The position numbers and the translations under genes are program-made. 64,000 bases of DNA from Vespertiliibacter pulmonis (GTDB taxonomy: Bacteria; Pseudomonadota; Gammaproteobacteria; Enterobacterales; Pasteurellaceae), in assembly GCF_013377275.1 (NCBI RefSeq), contig NZ_CP016615.1, positions 496,001-560,000 on the forward strand, written 5' to 3'. Shown piece by piece: positions 38,462 to 48,920 of this stretch. The notes below the pieces were generated by a model, which saw only the letters and a list, made by a program, of their open reading frames with translations, was not told the DNA's origin and searched no databases. The first letter of the stretch is position 1, and every line of letters starts with the position of its first letter.

Positions 38462-40009
38462 ATGTTGTGGTTCTTATTTTGTATTGCCGTCTTAGTACTT
38501 GGTTACTTCATATACGGTACAATTATTGAAAAAATCTTTGTTATTAATCCGAAAAAAGCAACACCTGCATATACAATGCAAGATGGCGTGGATTATATGC
38601 CAATGTCGAAAAGCCGTATTTGGCTTATCCAATTATTAAATATTGCAGGAACAGGACCAATCTTTGGCCCTATCCTAGGTGCATTATATGGACCTGTTGC
38701 AATGCTATGGATTGTTTTAGGCTGTATTTTTGCAGGGGCAGTACACGACTATTTTTGCGGAATGCTAAGTGTTCGTAATGGCGGAGCATCAATGCCAAAC
38801 CTAGCAGGTAAATACCTCGGTTCACCTGTGAAACTATTTATCAATCTGCTTGCAGTCGTTCTTCTTTTCCTTGTTGGTGTTGTCTTTGTTATTAGCCCTG
38901 CTAAATTGCTAAGCTCAATTACCGTTGAATCCTTTGGCTCTGATACAGACGGCGGCCTAACCGTATGGGGAATGAACCAAACAACTGTCATTACCGTATG
39001 GACGATTCTCATCTTCTGCTACTATGTATTAGCAACACTTTTACCAATTGATAAAATCATTGGTAAAATCTACCCATTCTTTGGGGCACTATTGCTATTT
39101 ATGTCTGTGGGTATGGTATACGGTTTAGTTTCAAGCCACTTTAGTGCGACTGACCCCATTGAATTTTTCCGTACCGTTGATGGTATTACCGCTGATAAAT
39201 TCTTCCAGAATTTCCAAGTAAAAGGTGATGTTCCTATTTGGCCACTCCTTTTCTTAACAATTTCTTGTGGTGCATTATCAGGTTTCCACGCAACACAAAC
39301 ACCATTGATGGCCCGCTGTGCTGAAAATGAGAAAGAAGGACGCTTTATTTTCTATGGAGCAATGATTACAGAAGGCGTGATTGCATTAATTTGGTGTACT
39401 GTTGGTCTTTCATTCTATGAAAATCCACAAATGTTACAAGATGCAATCTCAGCAGGCACACCATCTAAAGTAGTCTATGACTCATCTATTCACTTCTTAG
39501 GCTTTGTGGGCGGTATTTTCGCTATTCTTGGTGTAGTCGTTCTCCCAATTACCTCTGGTGACACTGCATTTCGTGCTGCACGTTTAATCATTGCTGAATT
39601 CTTTAATATTGAACAACGTTCGTTAATTAAACGTTTATTGATTTCAATTCCATTATTTGCTGTTGCATTTTATATTATCGCTTCAAATGTGAAATTTGAT
39701 ATCATCTGGCGTTATTTCAACTGGGCAAACCAAACCACTGCCGCAGTAATGCTATGGACTGCTGCAGCTTACTTATACCGCTATAAGAAATTCCACTGGG
39801 TATGTACCATTCCTGCGGCATTCATTAGTGCAGTATCCTTTACATTCCTTGCCTATAATAAAGCGATGGGATTTGGTTTAGACTACCAACTCTCAGTTTA
39901 TATCGGCTTAGGATTAACAGTATTATGCCTCGTGTTATTCTTCATTCTACTTAAACCATTAGGTCCTTCTGATCCTGATATAAATGTTGATGATATAACC
40001 AAAGCCTAA
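38462..40009 (+). CDS. cstA: CstA-family carbon starvation carrier protein
   Basis: The 515-residue polytopic membrane protein (about 13-15 hydrophobic segments) belongs to the CstA family, whose E. coli members CstA and BtsT import pyruvate and possibly peptides. The family core is visible in LNIAGTGPIFGPILGALYGP (about 60-79), FAGAVHDYFCGMLSVRNGG and SGFHATQTPLMARC, and VLPITSGDTAFRAARLIIAE. It is shorter than the enterobacterial proteins (about 700) and represents the short form of the family. It is monocistronic, with a strong terminator. Confidence 0.92.
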   Translation: MLWFLFCIAVLVLGYFIYGTIIEKIFVINPKKATPAYTMQDGVDYMPMSKSRIWLIQLLNIAGTGPIFGPILGALYGPVAMLWIVLGCIFAGAVHDYFCGMLSVRNGGASMPNLAGKYLGSPVKLFINLLAVVLLFLVGVVFVISPAKLLSSITVESFGSDTDGGLTVWGMNQTTVITVWTILIFCYYVLATLLPIDKIIGKIYPFFGALLLFMSVGMVYGLVSSHFSATDPIEFFRTVDGITADKFFQNFQVKGDVPIWPLLFLTISCGALSGFHATQTPLMARCAENEKEGRFIFYGAMITEGVIALIWCTVGLSFYENPQMLQDAISAGTPSKVVYDSSIHFLGFVGGIFAILGVVVLPITSGDTAFRAARLIIAEFFNIEQRSLIKRLLISIPLFAVAFYIIASNVKFDIIWRYFNWANQTTAAVMLWTAAAYLYRYKKFHWVCTIPAAFISAVSFTFLAYNKAMGFGLDYQLSVYIGLGLTVLCLVLFFILLKPLGPSDPDINVDDITKA

Positions 40010-40016
40010 TTATTTT

Positions 40017-40049
40017 AAAAGCGAGAGAAATCTCGCTTTTATTTTTTTA
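40017..40049 (+). terminator. Rho-independent terminator of the CstA-family gene
   Basis: AAAAGCGAGA and TCTCGCTTTT form a 10-bp stem with a four-base loop and a long T-rich tail. Confidence 0.93.
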
Positions 40050-40066
40050 TATGAAATAAAACCACA

Positions 40067-40861
40067 ATGCAATTTTTTGATACCCATACACACTTAGACT
40101 ATTTGAGCTATGATACACAGCTTTCTATATCCCAATTGCTAGCTAATGCTAAGCAACAAAATGTTGAACGAATTTTAGTTGTTGCCGTAATGGCAAAAAA
40201 TTTTGATAAAGTGATCGCTTGTAGCCAAACTGAACCCGAACATATTGTTTACGGGCTGGGTTTACACCCTCTCTATATTCAAATTCATCAACTTGCAGAT
40301 CTTGATTTACTCGAAAACCAATTATCAAACCGTTCTTCCCACTTTACTGCTATTGCCGAAATTGGTTTAGATCGAGCCATCGAAAATATTACGACAGCAG
40401 AATATTGGTACAAACAACAACAATTTTTAGAAAGCCAGCTAGCCCTTGCCAAGCGGTATGATCTGCCTGTTAATTTACATTCCCGTAAAAGCCACGATCA
40501 ACTTTTCGTCTTTCTAAAAAAAGCGAATTTAACTAGCACAGGCGTTGTTCACGGGTTTGCAGGCAGTTATGAGCAGGCAAAACGATTTGTCGATCTTGGT
40601 TATAAAATCGGCGTAGGTGGTACAATTACTTACCCTCGAGCAAATAAAACTCGCCAAGCGATTGCAAAATTACCCCTTGATGCTCTACTGCTTGAAACAG
40701 ATTCACCTGATATGCCTGTTCTAGGATTTCAAGGCAAACCAAACCGTCCAGAACGTTTAGTCATTACCTTTAATTCACTTTGTGAACTTCGCAAAGAAAC
40801 TTCAGAGCAAATCGCAGAAAGTATTTGGCAACAAAGCAATCAACTATTTTGGCTAAAATAA
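40067..40861 (+). CDS. yjjV: TatD-family metal-dependent hydrolase YjjV
   Basis: The 264-residue protein is a TatD-type TIM-barrel hydrolase (putative deoxyribonuclease). FFDTHTHLDYL holds the first metal-binding histidines (about 3-13), AEIGLDRA the Glu, NLHSRKSHDQ and VVHGFAG later histidines, and LLLETDSPDMP the final Asp. It fits the YjjV subgroup better than TatD or YcfH by its FQGKPNRPERL motif. The substrate is unknown. It converges on comF with only 10 bases between stops and no terminator. Confidence 0.9.
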   Translation: MQFFDTHTHLDYLSYDTQLSISQLLANAKQQNVERILVVAVMAKNFDKVIACSQTEPEHIVYGLGLHPLYIQIHQLADLDLLENQLSNRSSHFTAIAEIGLDRAIENITTAEYWYKQQQFLESQLALAKRYDLPVNLHSRKSHDQLFVFLKKANLTSTGVVHGFAGSYEQAKRFVDLGYKIGVGGTITYPRANKTRQAIAKLPLDALLLETDSPDMPVLGFQGKPNRPERLVITFNSLCELRKETSEQIAESIWQQSNQLFWLK

Positions 40862-40871
40862 AACTAAATAA

Positions 40872-41546
40872 TTAAGCCCTTGCTAATGTCCAAACTTGAA
40901 TGTGTTTCACATTTTGGCGAAGGAGTTCCAAACAAATTGCATTGAGCGTAGAGCCAGTAGTAACAACATCATCGACAACCGCTACACGTTGATAAGTATG
41001 GATAGGCTGATAGTGAAATGCTCCTCTTAAATTATACCGCCGTTGTTGAGCTGTAAGCTCTCGTTGTGGTGAAGTTGAACGAATACGGGTCAAACTTTGA
41101 CAATCTAACGGAATATTCAACCATTTAGCTAAAGGGCTAGCAAGCTGTTCCGATTGATTAAACCCTCGTTGCCACTGTCTTTTCCAGAACAGGGGTACAG
41201 GCAAAATCACATCGGGTAAAATCAGATTATACTGCCTTCGAGCATTATAAATCGCCAATAGTAACAATCGAGATAATGCCTGATTTAATTGATATTGATG
41301 TTGAAATTTAAAACGGTGAATCCATTGTGCAAGCGGTGGTTTATAACCAGAAATTTGTACTAATTGATGCCATTTAGGCTCATTAGATAAACAATTTCCA
41401 CAACTCATACTATATTCCAATAGCGGAGAACCACACCGCCCACAATAAGGCGAAGTTACCACTAATTTTACACAACGAGAGCAAAAACCGTGAGAGCTTA
41501 TCGACAACGGCTTATGACAGTGAAAACAGCGAAATCCCCAAAACAT
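40872..41546 (-). CDS. comF: Competence protein ComF (phosphoribosyltransferase-like)
   Basis: The 224-residue protein has an N-terminal zinc-ribbon-like part with four CxxC-type motifs (FRCFHCHKP, GFCSRCVKL, PYCGRCGSP, MSCGNCLSN). A phosphoribosyltransferase domain follows, ending with RVAVVDDVVTTGSTLNAICL, the PRPP-binding motif. ComF (E. coli GntX) is required for transformation in H. influenzae, probably at inner-membrane passage of single-stranded DNA. A near-perfect CRP-S site lies upstream, supporting competence control. Confidence 0.95.
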   Translation of the reverse strand: MFWGFRCFHCHKPLSISSHGFCSRCVKLVVTSPYCGRCGSPLLEYSMSCGNCLSNEPKWHQLVQISGYKPPLAQWIHRFKFQHQYQLNQALSRLLLLAIYNARRQYNLILPDVILPVPLFWKRQWQRGFNQSEQLASPLAKWLNIPLDCQSLTRIRSTSPQRELTAQQRRYNLRGAFHYQPIHTYQRVAVVDDVVTTGSTLNAICLELLRQNVKHIQVWTLARA

Positions 41547-41600
41547 TTGTTCTCCACATTTATATAACCACTACTCTCATTACCCTACAAACTCTACATT

Positions 41601-41647
41601 CTTTACTACACAATAATTTTTTATTTTTACGATACTGATCGCAAAAA
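41601..41647 (-). promoter_or_regulatory. CRP-S site and -10 of comF
   Basis: On the minus strand TTTTTGCGATCAGTATCG followed by TAAAAA (41647-41624) matches the CRP-S consensus at almost every position. A TAAAGA hexamer at 41606-41601 would place the site centre near -41, as in class II CRP promoters. It lies 78-101 bases before the comF ATG. Confidence 0.85.
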
Positions 41648-41760
41648 TAATAATAAGCTACAGCGATTACCTAATAATGTTATTTGCGCCATTAAGCTAT
41701 AAAATGTAAACTGTTCTCATCAAAATTAAATAATTGTAAACCTCTATTAAACGAAAAATA

Positions 41761-43218
41761 ATGAAAAAGTATCTCATTTCTAGCCTTGGATTAAGCCTGT
41801 CAATAGCAACATTTGCCAATCAAGATCAACAAAAAATTAATGACCGATTAAATGACCAACGGGTACAAACAGAAGCAACGGTTACCGCTGTACCACAACC
41901 TACCGTCAATAAACCACAAAAAAATATAGTGAAGAAAGAAGATAATCACACTATTTCAATGTCTTCCGAAGAACTAGTCCACCACCCTGATCTTGTTCTT
42001 CGAGCACTTTACTCCGCTGTTCATTATGGAAATGCCGATAGTACTGAAATACTATTCCCTATCTATCAGAAGCTCCCTGAAACGGCTAAAGATCCTATAT
42101 TAACTCTTTGGAGCCAAGCGATTTTAGCGAAACAACAGCAAAATTATTCAGAATCTATCCGCTTATTCCGTAAAACATTAGCAGCATTGCCCGATATCAA
42201 TGTTCGCTTTCAACTTGCCGTAACACTTTTTGAAAATAACGAGTTAGAAGCCGCTGAAGATCAATTTCAAAAATTACGTGCTGAACCCGATGAAAATGCA
42301 CAAAAAATTAGCGAACAATATCTTCAAGCTATCCAACACCGTGATCGCTGGGCATTCAGTGGTGGACTGACCTATTTAAACGACCCCAATATCAATAATG
42401 CTCCAAAATCTGGCACAACTTACGGACGCTGGTCTGCCCCAAAATCTGAATCGGCACAAGGTGTCGGCTTTAATTTCAATATTGGCAAAAAATGGTCGTG
42501 GGGAAATGGCTTTTTTAATAGCCTATATTTAGATACTGACGGCAAATATTATTGGAATAATAAAAAATATAATGAATTCACTACTCGAGGAAAAGTAGGA
42601 TTAGGCTTCCAAAATAGCAAATATTCTATTGAAGTTCTGCCATTTATTGAACAAGTGTTATACGCCAATGGAACCAGCGGTAGCCAAACTCTCAAACGTT
42701 TCTCAAAAACAGGCGGTGCAACCGTTGAATTTATCCAGTGGCTCTCGCCTCAATGGTTACTTACCAGCAACTACGAATATGGCGAACAACGCTATATCTC
42801 TCGTAAACATTTAAATGGCAACTATCACTTTGTTTCTGCTGGATTACGTTTTTTAGCTAGCTCAAAGCAATACTGGTTTGCAAATATCAATTATAACCGT
42901 ACCAGCACACGAGATGCAGACGATAGCTTTTTCCGCCGAGGAATTACTTTCGGTTGGGGGCAAGAGTGGGGAAAAGGGCTTTCAACTCGCCTCTCAATGA
43001 GCCTCGCACAAAAACGGTATAAAGGCCCAATGCCAATTTTTAATATCACCCAACGCAATCGGGAATACGGTTTACAAGCCTCCGTGTGGCATAGAGCAAT
43101 CCATTTTTTAGGCATCACTCCACAGCTTACTTATAGTTTTAATAAGACAAAAAGCAACCACGCTTTTTACACTTATGACAAACACCGAGTCTTTGTAAAC
43201 TTTAGTAAGAGCTTTTAA
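41761..43218 (+). CDS. Surface lipoprotein assembly modifier (Slam-type, DUF560 outer-membrane protein)
   Basis: The 485-residue protein has a signal peptide (1-19, ending TFA) and a low-complexity linker. A tetratricopeptide region follows (about 80-200; ILTLWSQAILAKQQQNYSES, VRFQLAVTLFENNELEAAED), then a beta-barrel of about 280 residues ending in aromatic FVNFSKSF. This is the Slam layout: TPR plus 14-strand DUF560 barrel. Slams move lipoproteins such as TbpB across the outer membrane to the surface. No lipoprotein substrate gene is adjacent (comF upstream, pyrG downstream). A second family member lies at 62581-64000. Confidence 0.85.
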   Translation: MKKYLISSLGLSLSIATFANQDQQKINDRLNDQRVQTEATVTAVPQPTVNKPQKNIVKKEDNHTISMSSEELVHHPDLVLRALYSAVHYGNADSTEILFPIYQKLPETAKDPILTLWSQAILAKQQQNYSESIRLFRKTLAALPDINVRFQLAVTLFENNELEAAEDQFQKLRAEPDENAQKISEQYLQAIQHRDRWAFSGGLTYLNDPNINNAPKSGTTYGRWSAPKSESAQGVGFNFNIGKKWSWGNGFFNSLYLDTDGKYYWNNKKYNEFTTRGKVGLGFQNSKYSIEVLPFIEQVLYANGTSGSQTLKRFSKTGGATVEFIQWLSPQWLLTSNYEYGEQRYISRKHLNGNYHFVSAGLRFLASSKQYWFANINYNRTSTRDADDSFFRRGITFGWGQEWGKGLSTRLSMSLAQKRYKGPMPIFNITQRNREYGLQASVWHRAIHFLGITPQLTYSFNKTKSNHAFYTYDKHRVFVNFSKSF

Positions 43219-43229
43219 TTCCGCTGTTT

Positions 43230-43284
43230 ACAAGCGGTCAGTTATCCCTATTTTTTGCAAAAAGATCGAAGAACTGACCGCTTG
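43230..43284 (+). terminator. Inverted uptake-signal pair after the Slam gene, terminator
   Basis: CAAGCGGTCAGTT (43231-43243) and AACTGACCGCTTG (43272-43284) form a perfect 13-bp stem around a T/A-rich centre. This is a classic Pasteurellaceae uptake-signal terminator, 12 bases after the stop codon. Confidence 0.8.
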
Positions 43285-43307
43285 CTCTGACTAGCGTTAA
43301 ATAATGA

Positions 43308-45029
<1,722 letters not shown>

Positions 45030-45036
45030 TCATATT

Positions 45037-45056
45037 GCCCCTGAAAAGGGGCTTTA
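45037..45056 (+). terminator. Short hairpin after pyrG
   Basis: GCCCCT (45037-45042) and AGGGGC (45047-45052) with a four-base loop and a short TTTAT tail, only 19 bases before prlC. It is probably a weak terminator. Confidence 0.5.
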
Positions 45057-45070
45057 TCTAGGAGAATACT

Positions 45071-47104
45071 ATGTCTACCCCCCTTTTAACTACCACAGGT
45101 TTACCACAATTCTCTGCCATTAAGCCTGAACATATTCAACCAGCAATTACAAAACTCATTCAAGAATGCCGTGATACTATCGAACAAATTTCCCAAATTG
45201 AAAACCCAACGTGGGAAAACTTTTACCTGCCACAAGCAATGGTAAGTGATAAACTTTCTCGTGCTTGGTCGCCCATTGGACACTTAAATGCCGTAAAAAA
45301 CAGCCTAGAACTGCGTGAAGCCTACCAATCTTGCTTACCATTATTATCTGAATACGGCACTTGGGTTGGGCAACATAAAGGGCTTTTTCAAGGCTATGAA
45401 AAGCTTAAAAACAGTGCAGAATTTGCGACATATTCACTCGCTCAGAAAAAAGCGATTGAAAATAGCCTGCGTGATTTTGAGCTATCGGGCATCTCTCTCC
45501 CAGAAGAAAAACAAAAACGTTATGGGGAAATTTCGCTACGCTTATCTGAACTTAGCTCACAATTTAGCAATAATGTCTTAGATGCGACAATGGGTTGGGA
45601 TATTATCATCAGCGATGAAGAACAGCTAAAAGGTTTACCTGAATCTGCCTTAGAAGCCGCCAAATTATCTGCTGAAAGTAAAGGAAAAACGGGTTACCGC
45701 TTTACTCTTGAATTTCCTAGCTATCTGCCAGTAATGACCTACTGCGAAAACCGTGAATTACGCCAACAGATGTACGAAGCCTTTAATACCCGAGCTTCTG
45801 ATCAAGGCGTAAATGCGGGGAAATGGGATAACTCTGCAATTATGTTAGAAATTCTGCAACTTCGCCAAGAGCTGGCGAATTTACTTGGCTTTGAAAGCTA
45901 TGCAGATTATTCCTTATCAACTAAAATGGCGGAAAACCCTAAGCAAGTAATTGATTTTCTAGAAGATTTAGCAAATCGCTCAAAAGCTCAAGGTGAAAAA
46001 GAGCTGACTGAACTAAAAGCCTTTACCCAAAAAGAATTTGATGTAACCGATTTACAGCCGTGGGATATTGCTTTTTACAGTGAAAAGCAAAAACAAGCAC
46101 TATATGCCATCAATGATGAAGAGCTTCGCCCTTATTTCCCTGAAGAGCGTGTACTTTCAGGCTTATTTGAGCTAATGAAGCGCTTATTTGGGCTGAAAAT
46201 AGTCGAACAGAAAGGCGTTGATGTTTATGATGAAAGCGTTCGCTTTTTCAATATTTTTGATGAAACTGACCGTTTGCGTGGCTCTTTCTATCTTGATCTC
46301 TATGCGCGTGAGAATAAACGAGGTGGAGCTTGGATGGACGACTGTATTGGACAAAAACGCCTTGCTGATGGCTCACTACAAAAACCCGTAGCTTATCTTA
46401 CCTGCAATTTCAATAAACCGATTGGCGATAAACCAGCGCTTTTCACCCACGATGAAGTAACTACCCTATTCCACGAATTTGGACACGGTATTCATCATAT
46501 GCTAACTGAAATCGATGTTGCAGATGTCGCTGGTATCAATGGCGTGCCGTGGGACGCAGTAGAATTACCAAGCCAATTCCTTGAGAACTGGTGTTGGCAA
46601 GAAGAGGCCTTAGCCTTTATTTCAGGGCATTATCAAACAGGCGAACCATTACCAAAAGAGAAGCTAACTCAATTACTTAAGGCAAAAAATTACCAAGCAG
46701 CAATGTTTGTACTGCGTCAATTAGAATTTGGGATTTTCGATTTCCGCCTACATATGGCAGCCCCTTACGACAATATTGTATTAGATATTCTACGAGATGT
46801 GAAAAAGCAAGTTGCTGTGGTAGAAATTCCAACATTCGTGCGTACACCACATAGCTTCAGCCATATTTTTGCAGGCGGTTATGCTGCTGGCTATTATAGC
46901 TATTTATGGGCAGAAGTACTGTCTGCTGATGCCTTTGCACGCTTTGAAGAAGAAGGTATTTTTAACCGAAACGTAGGGGAATCATTCCTACAAAATATTC
47001 TAACCCGTGGAGGTTCAGAAGAGCCAATGGTTTTATTTGAACGTTTCCGTGGTAGAAAGCCAAGCCTAGATGCGTTATTAAAACACAAAGGTATTGCGAA
47101 TTAA
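45071..47104 (+). CDS. prlC: Oligopeptidase A
   Basis: OpdA/PrlC is a cytosolic M3 zinc metallopeptidase that degrades short peptides and cleaved signal peptides. The zinc motif FHEFGHGIHH lies near residues 466-475, with the third ligand Glu in the following VELPSQFLENW region. The 677-residue length matches E. coli (680). FAGGYAAGYYSYLWAEVLSA near the C-terminus is a family signature. It may share a transcript with pyrG. Confidence 0.97.
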   Translation: MSTPLLTTTGLPQFSAIKPEHIQPAITKLIQECRDTIEQISQIENPTWENFYLPQAMVSDKLSRAWSPIGHLNAVKNSLELREAYQSCLPLLSEYGTWVGQHKGLFQGYEKLKNSAEFATYSLAQKKAIENSLRDFELSGISLPEEKQKRYGEISLRLSELSSQFSNNVLDATMGWDIIISDEEQLKGLPESALEAAKLSAESKGKTGYRFTLEFPSYLPVMTYCENRELRQQMYEAFNTRASDQGVNAGKWDNSAIMLEILQLRQELANLLGFESYADYSLSTKMAENPKQVIDFLEDLANRSKAQGEKELTELKAFTQKEFDVTDLQPWDIAFYSEKQKQALYAINDEELRPYFPEERVLSGLFELMKRLFGLKIVEQKGVDVYDESVRFFNIFDETDRLRGSFYLDLYARENKRGGAWMDDCIGQKRLADGSLQKPVAYLTCNFNKPIGDKPALFTHDEVTTLFHEFGHGIHHMLTEIDVADVAGINGVPWDAVELPSQFLENWCWQEEALAFISGHYQTGEPLPKEKLTQLLKAKNYQAAMFVLRQLEFGIFDFRLHMAAPYDNIVLDILRDVKKQVAVVEIPTFVRTPHSFSHIFAGGYAAGYYSYLWAEVLSADAFARFEEEGIFNRNVGESFLQNILTRGGSEEPMVLFERFRGRKPSLDALLKHKGIAN

Positions 47105-47114
47105 TTTGAGATAT

Positions 47115-47144
47115 AAAAAAGCACGCTTAAAAGCGTGCTTTTTT
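47115..47144. terminator. Bidirectional terminator between prlC and merP
   Basis: AAAAAAGCACGC and GCGTGCTTTTTT form a 12-bp stem with a six-base loop between two convergent genes. Confidence 0.93.
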
Positions 47145-47148
47145 AATA

Positions 47149-47442
47149 TTACTGAACCTGCACAATTTCAGGGGTATATTTTAATTTCGTGATTGCCTGT
47201 ATTAACTGTTCATTATCTACAGTCTTTTTTGCCACAATTTTAACTTGATGATCATTAATATTACCTTTAGTAAACACTACGCCATCAATATTGCGTAACT
47301 CTTTATTAACAAGGTAAACACAAAGTTGGCAATTCATCTCTTTAATATAAATCACTACATTTTTTTCATCTGCTTGATGTTCATTTGCTTGTGCAGATGA
47401 AAATAATATAAACATTAATAATACACTAAGAAATTTTTTCAT
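47149..47442 (-). CDS. merP: MerP-like periplasmic heavy-metal-associated protein
   Basis: The 97-residue product has a signal peptide, [19 protein letters not shown], and one heavy-metal-associated domain with [18 protein letters not shown], a CxxC metal site (the usual MxCxxC reads MNCQLC). The ATG overlaps the merT stop as ATGA, so translation is coupled. It has the MerP layout, but no merA or merR is near, and the metal is unknown. The frame is open further upstream to 47580, which is only overlap with merT. Confidence 0.85.
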   Translation of the reverse strand: MKKFLSVLLMFILFSSAQANEHQADEKNVVIYIKEMNCQLCVYLVNKELRNIDGVVFTKGNINDHQVKIVAKKTVDNEQLIQAITKLKYTPEIVQVQ

Positions 47443-47792
47443 TCTAAAATCCAAGGTAATAAAATTGGGTAAAAAAGTAAAAATAAAATAATGGCAAACA
47501 TTACCCAGTAAAGAATTAAAAGCATTCGGCGAGAGAGATATTTTGTGCAGATCACTTTTTTTGATCCTACTAATAACCAAAAACCATAGCCAAATGCCCC
47601 TAATGAGACAATGAGCATTGGAATACGCAGATATTCAAATTCACTTAATTCGATCAGCCAACTGGAAGATACGCCAAATAGCAGATAAATTAAAGGTGCA
47701 ACACAACAAAGTGTTGAACTAACCGCTGCTACAACTGCAGTAATACAGCTTGCTATAAATGTTCGATTAGCGTTGTTCTGAGATAAATTCAT
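47439..47792 (-). CDS. merT: MerT-like metal transport membrane protein
   Basis: The 117-residue protein has three or four hydrophobic segments. The first carries the vicinal cysteine pair [17 protein letters not shown], as in MerT. MerT normally has a second cysteine pair in a cytoplasmic loop; here only one cysteine is seen there (KVICTKYL). So a mercury role is doubtful. It overlaps the transglutaminase-like gene by 26 bases upstream and merP by four bases downstream. Starts at 47804 and 47858 are also in frame. Confidence 0.82.
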   Translation of the reverse strand: MNLSQNNANRTFIASCITAVVAAVSSTLCCVAPLIYLLFGVSSSWLIELSEFEYLRIPMLIVSLGAFGYGFWLLVGSKKVICTKYLSRRMLLILYWVMFAIILFLLFYPILLPWILE

Positions 47793-48867
47793 ACTTAAAC
47801 TCATTCGCATCAAAAGAATTAAATGGATCACCACCAATTTCTGCATACGGATAGCCAAAGTTATTCATTGGGGTAATTTCTGGTGTAGGATAGAGATCAA
47901 AATCTCGGGCGTGATTAAACCCAATCCAATTCATTTCCCAATTTCCAAAAAGATAATTAGCTACTTCTTTCACCTCTGGATCTTGCACCACTTTTTTCTC
48001 AACTAACCGCATTTTAGCGACATCTGCAGAATCAACTGGGACCCAGCCAAATCCAGCTAGATAAAACTCAGCTCGGCAATGTTGCCCACCACTTACATTC
48101 GCTACTCCTTGTTCATTCGCACTTCCAAATGCTTTTTGCGAAAATTTACCCATTTTAACCGCTTGTCCTAAACGAAGCCCAAACACTTCACGAGCAGGAA
48201 TTCCCACAGCACGAGCTAAAGCGACAAAAACGGAATTTATATCCGTACACTTTCCTTTAAGCACACCTGTTGTCAATATTTTTTCTACATCACCATCACC
48301 ACAGCCTAACGATGATTCATCTCGTTCCATATTATTTACGATCCAATGATGTATTAACTCTGCTTTTTTTAATGGGTTTGTTTCTGTACCCACAATTTTA
48401 TCCGCATAAGTTTTCACAATACCATCAATTTTAATGTGAGCCGTAGGTTTTAAATACGCTAAAACATCAATTGAATAGGTAATTTTTTCTGGCACTTTAT
48501 AATCTGCTAACGCTTTTTGAAGCATTGGCTCACGGTCTTTTGTTTCAACTAATAATGTTAAATTTAAGTTCCGTTTATCAGCTTTTTCGTCCCAGGTTGC
48601 ATATAAGGTTTTGGCTCCATATTGATTATTTTCGGTGATATATGCTTGCTGGTAATCCCCCTCAAATTGGATTGATTTAACCTTCTGATAATCGCTATTA
48701 AATGGAATAGGGATCCATAACTGAGTTTTACCTTTCGACCCTTTGGGGGCAATAAGATTATAATTTTCTGTTAGCTCATATAAATGCGTTGTTGTTAGTG
48801 AATCAGAATAAACCGTTGCCAATGCAATCGGCGAATAACACAAAAATGCACCAAGTAATTTCTTCAT
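47767..48867 (-). CDS. Exported transglutaminase-like domain protein
   Basis: The 366-residue protein has a signal peptide (1-17, ending ALA) and a transglutaminase-like (cysteine protease-fold) domain. The catalytic triad reads as Cys in [20 protein letters not shown] (about 203-222), His in [14 protein letters not shown] and Asp in [12 protein letters not shown]. Residues about 30-160 form a beta-rich N-terminal region. The substrate is unknown. It is the first gene of an overlapping operon with merT- and merP-like genes. It begins 53 bases after the recB stop. Confidence 0.85.
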   Translation of the reverse strand: MKKLLGAFLCYSPIALATVYSDSLTTTHLYELTENYNLIAPKGSKGKTQLWIPIPFNSDYQKVKSIQFEGDYQQAYITENNQYGAKTLYATWDEKADKRNLNLTLLVETKDREPMLQKALADYKVPEKITYSIDVLAYLKPTAHIKIDGIVKTYADKIVGTETNPLKKAELIHHWIVNNMERDESSLGCGDGDVEKILTTGVLKGKCTDINSVFVALARAVGIPAREVFGLRLGQAVKMGKFSQKAFGSANEQGVANVSGGQHCRAEFYLAGFGWVPVDSADVAKMRLVEKKVVQDPEVKEVANYLFGNWEMNWIGFNHARDFDLYPTPEITPMNNFGYPYAEIGGDPFNSFDANEFKYEFISEQR

Positions 48868-48920
48868 AAAAGTCCTAAAAAATATACAAATAAAATAGTG
48901 TTAAAGAAAAATCTACTTCA

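Noticed and set aside
47149-47804. Mercury-resistance (mer) operon
   Set aside because: MerT- and MerP-like proteins are present, but merA, merR and the second MerT cysteine pair are missing.
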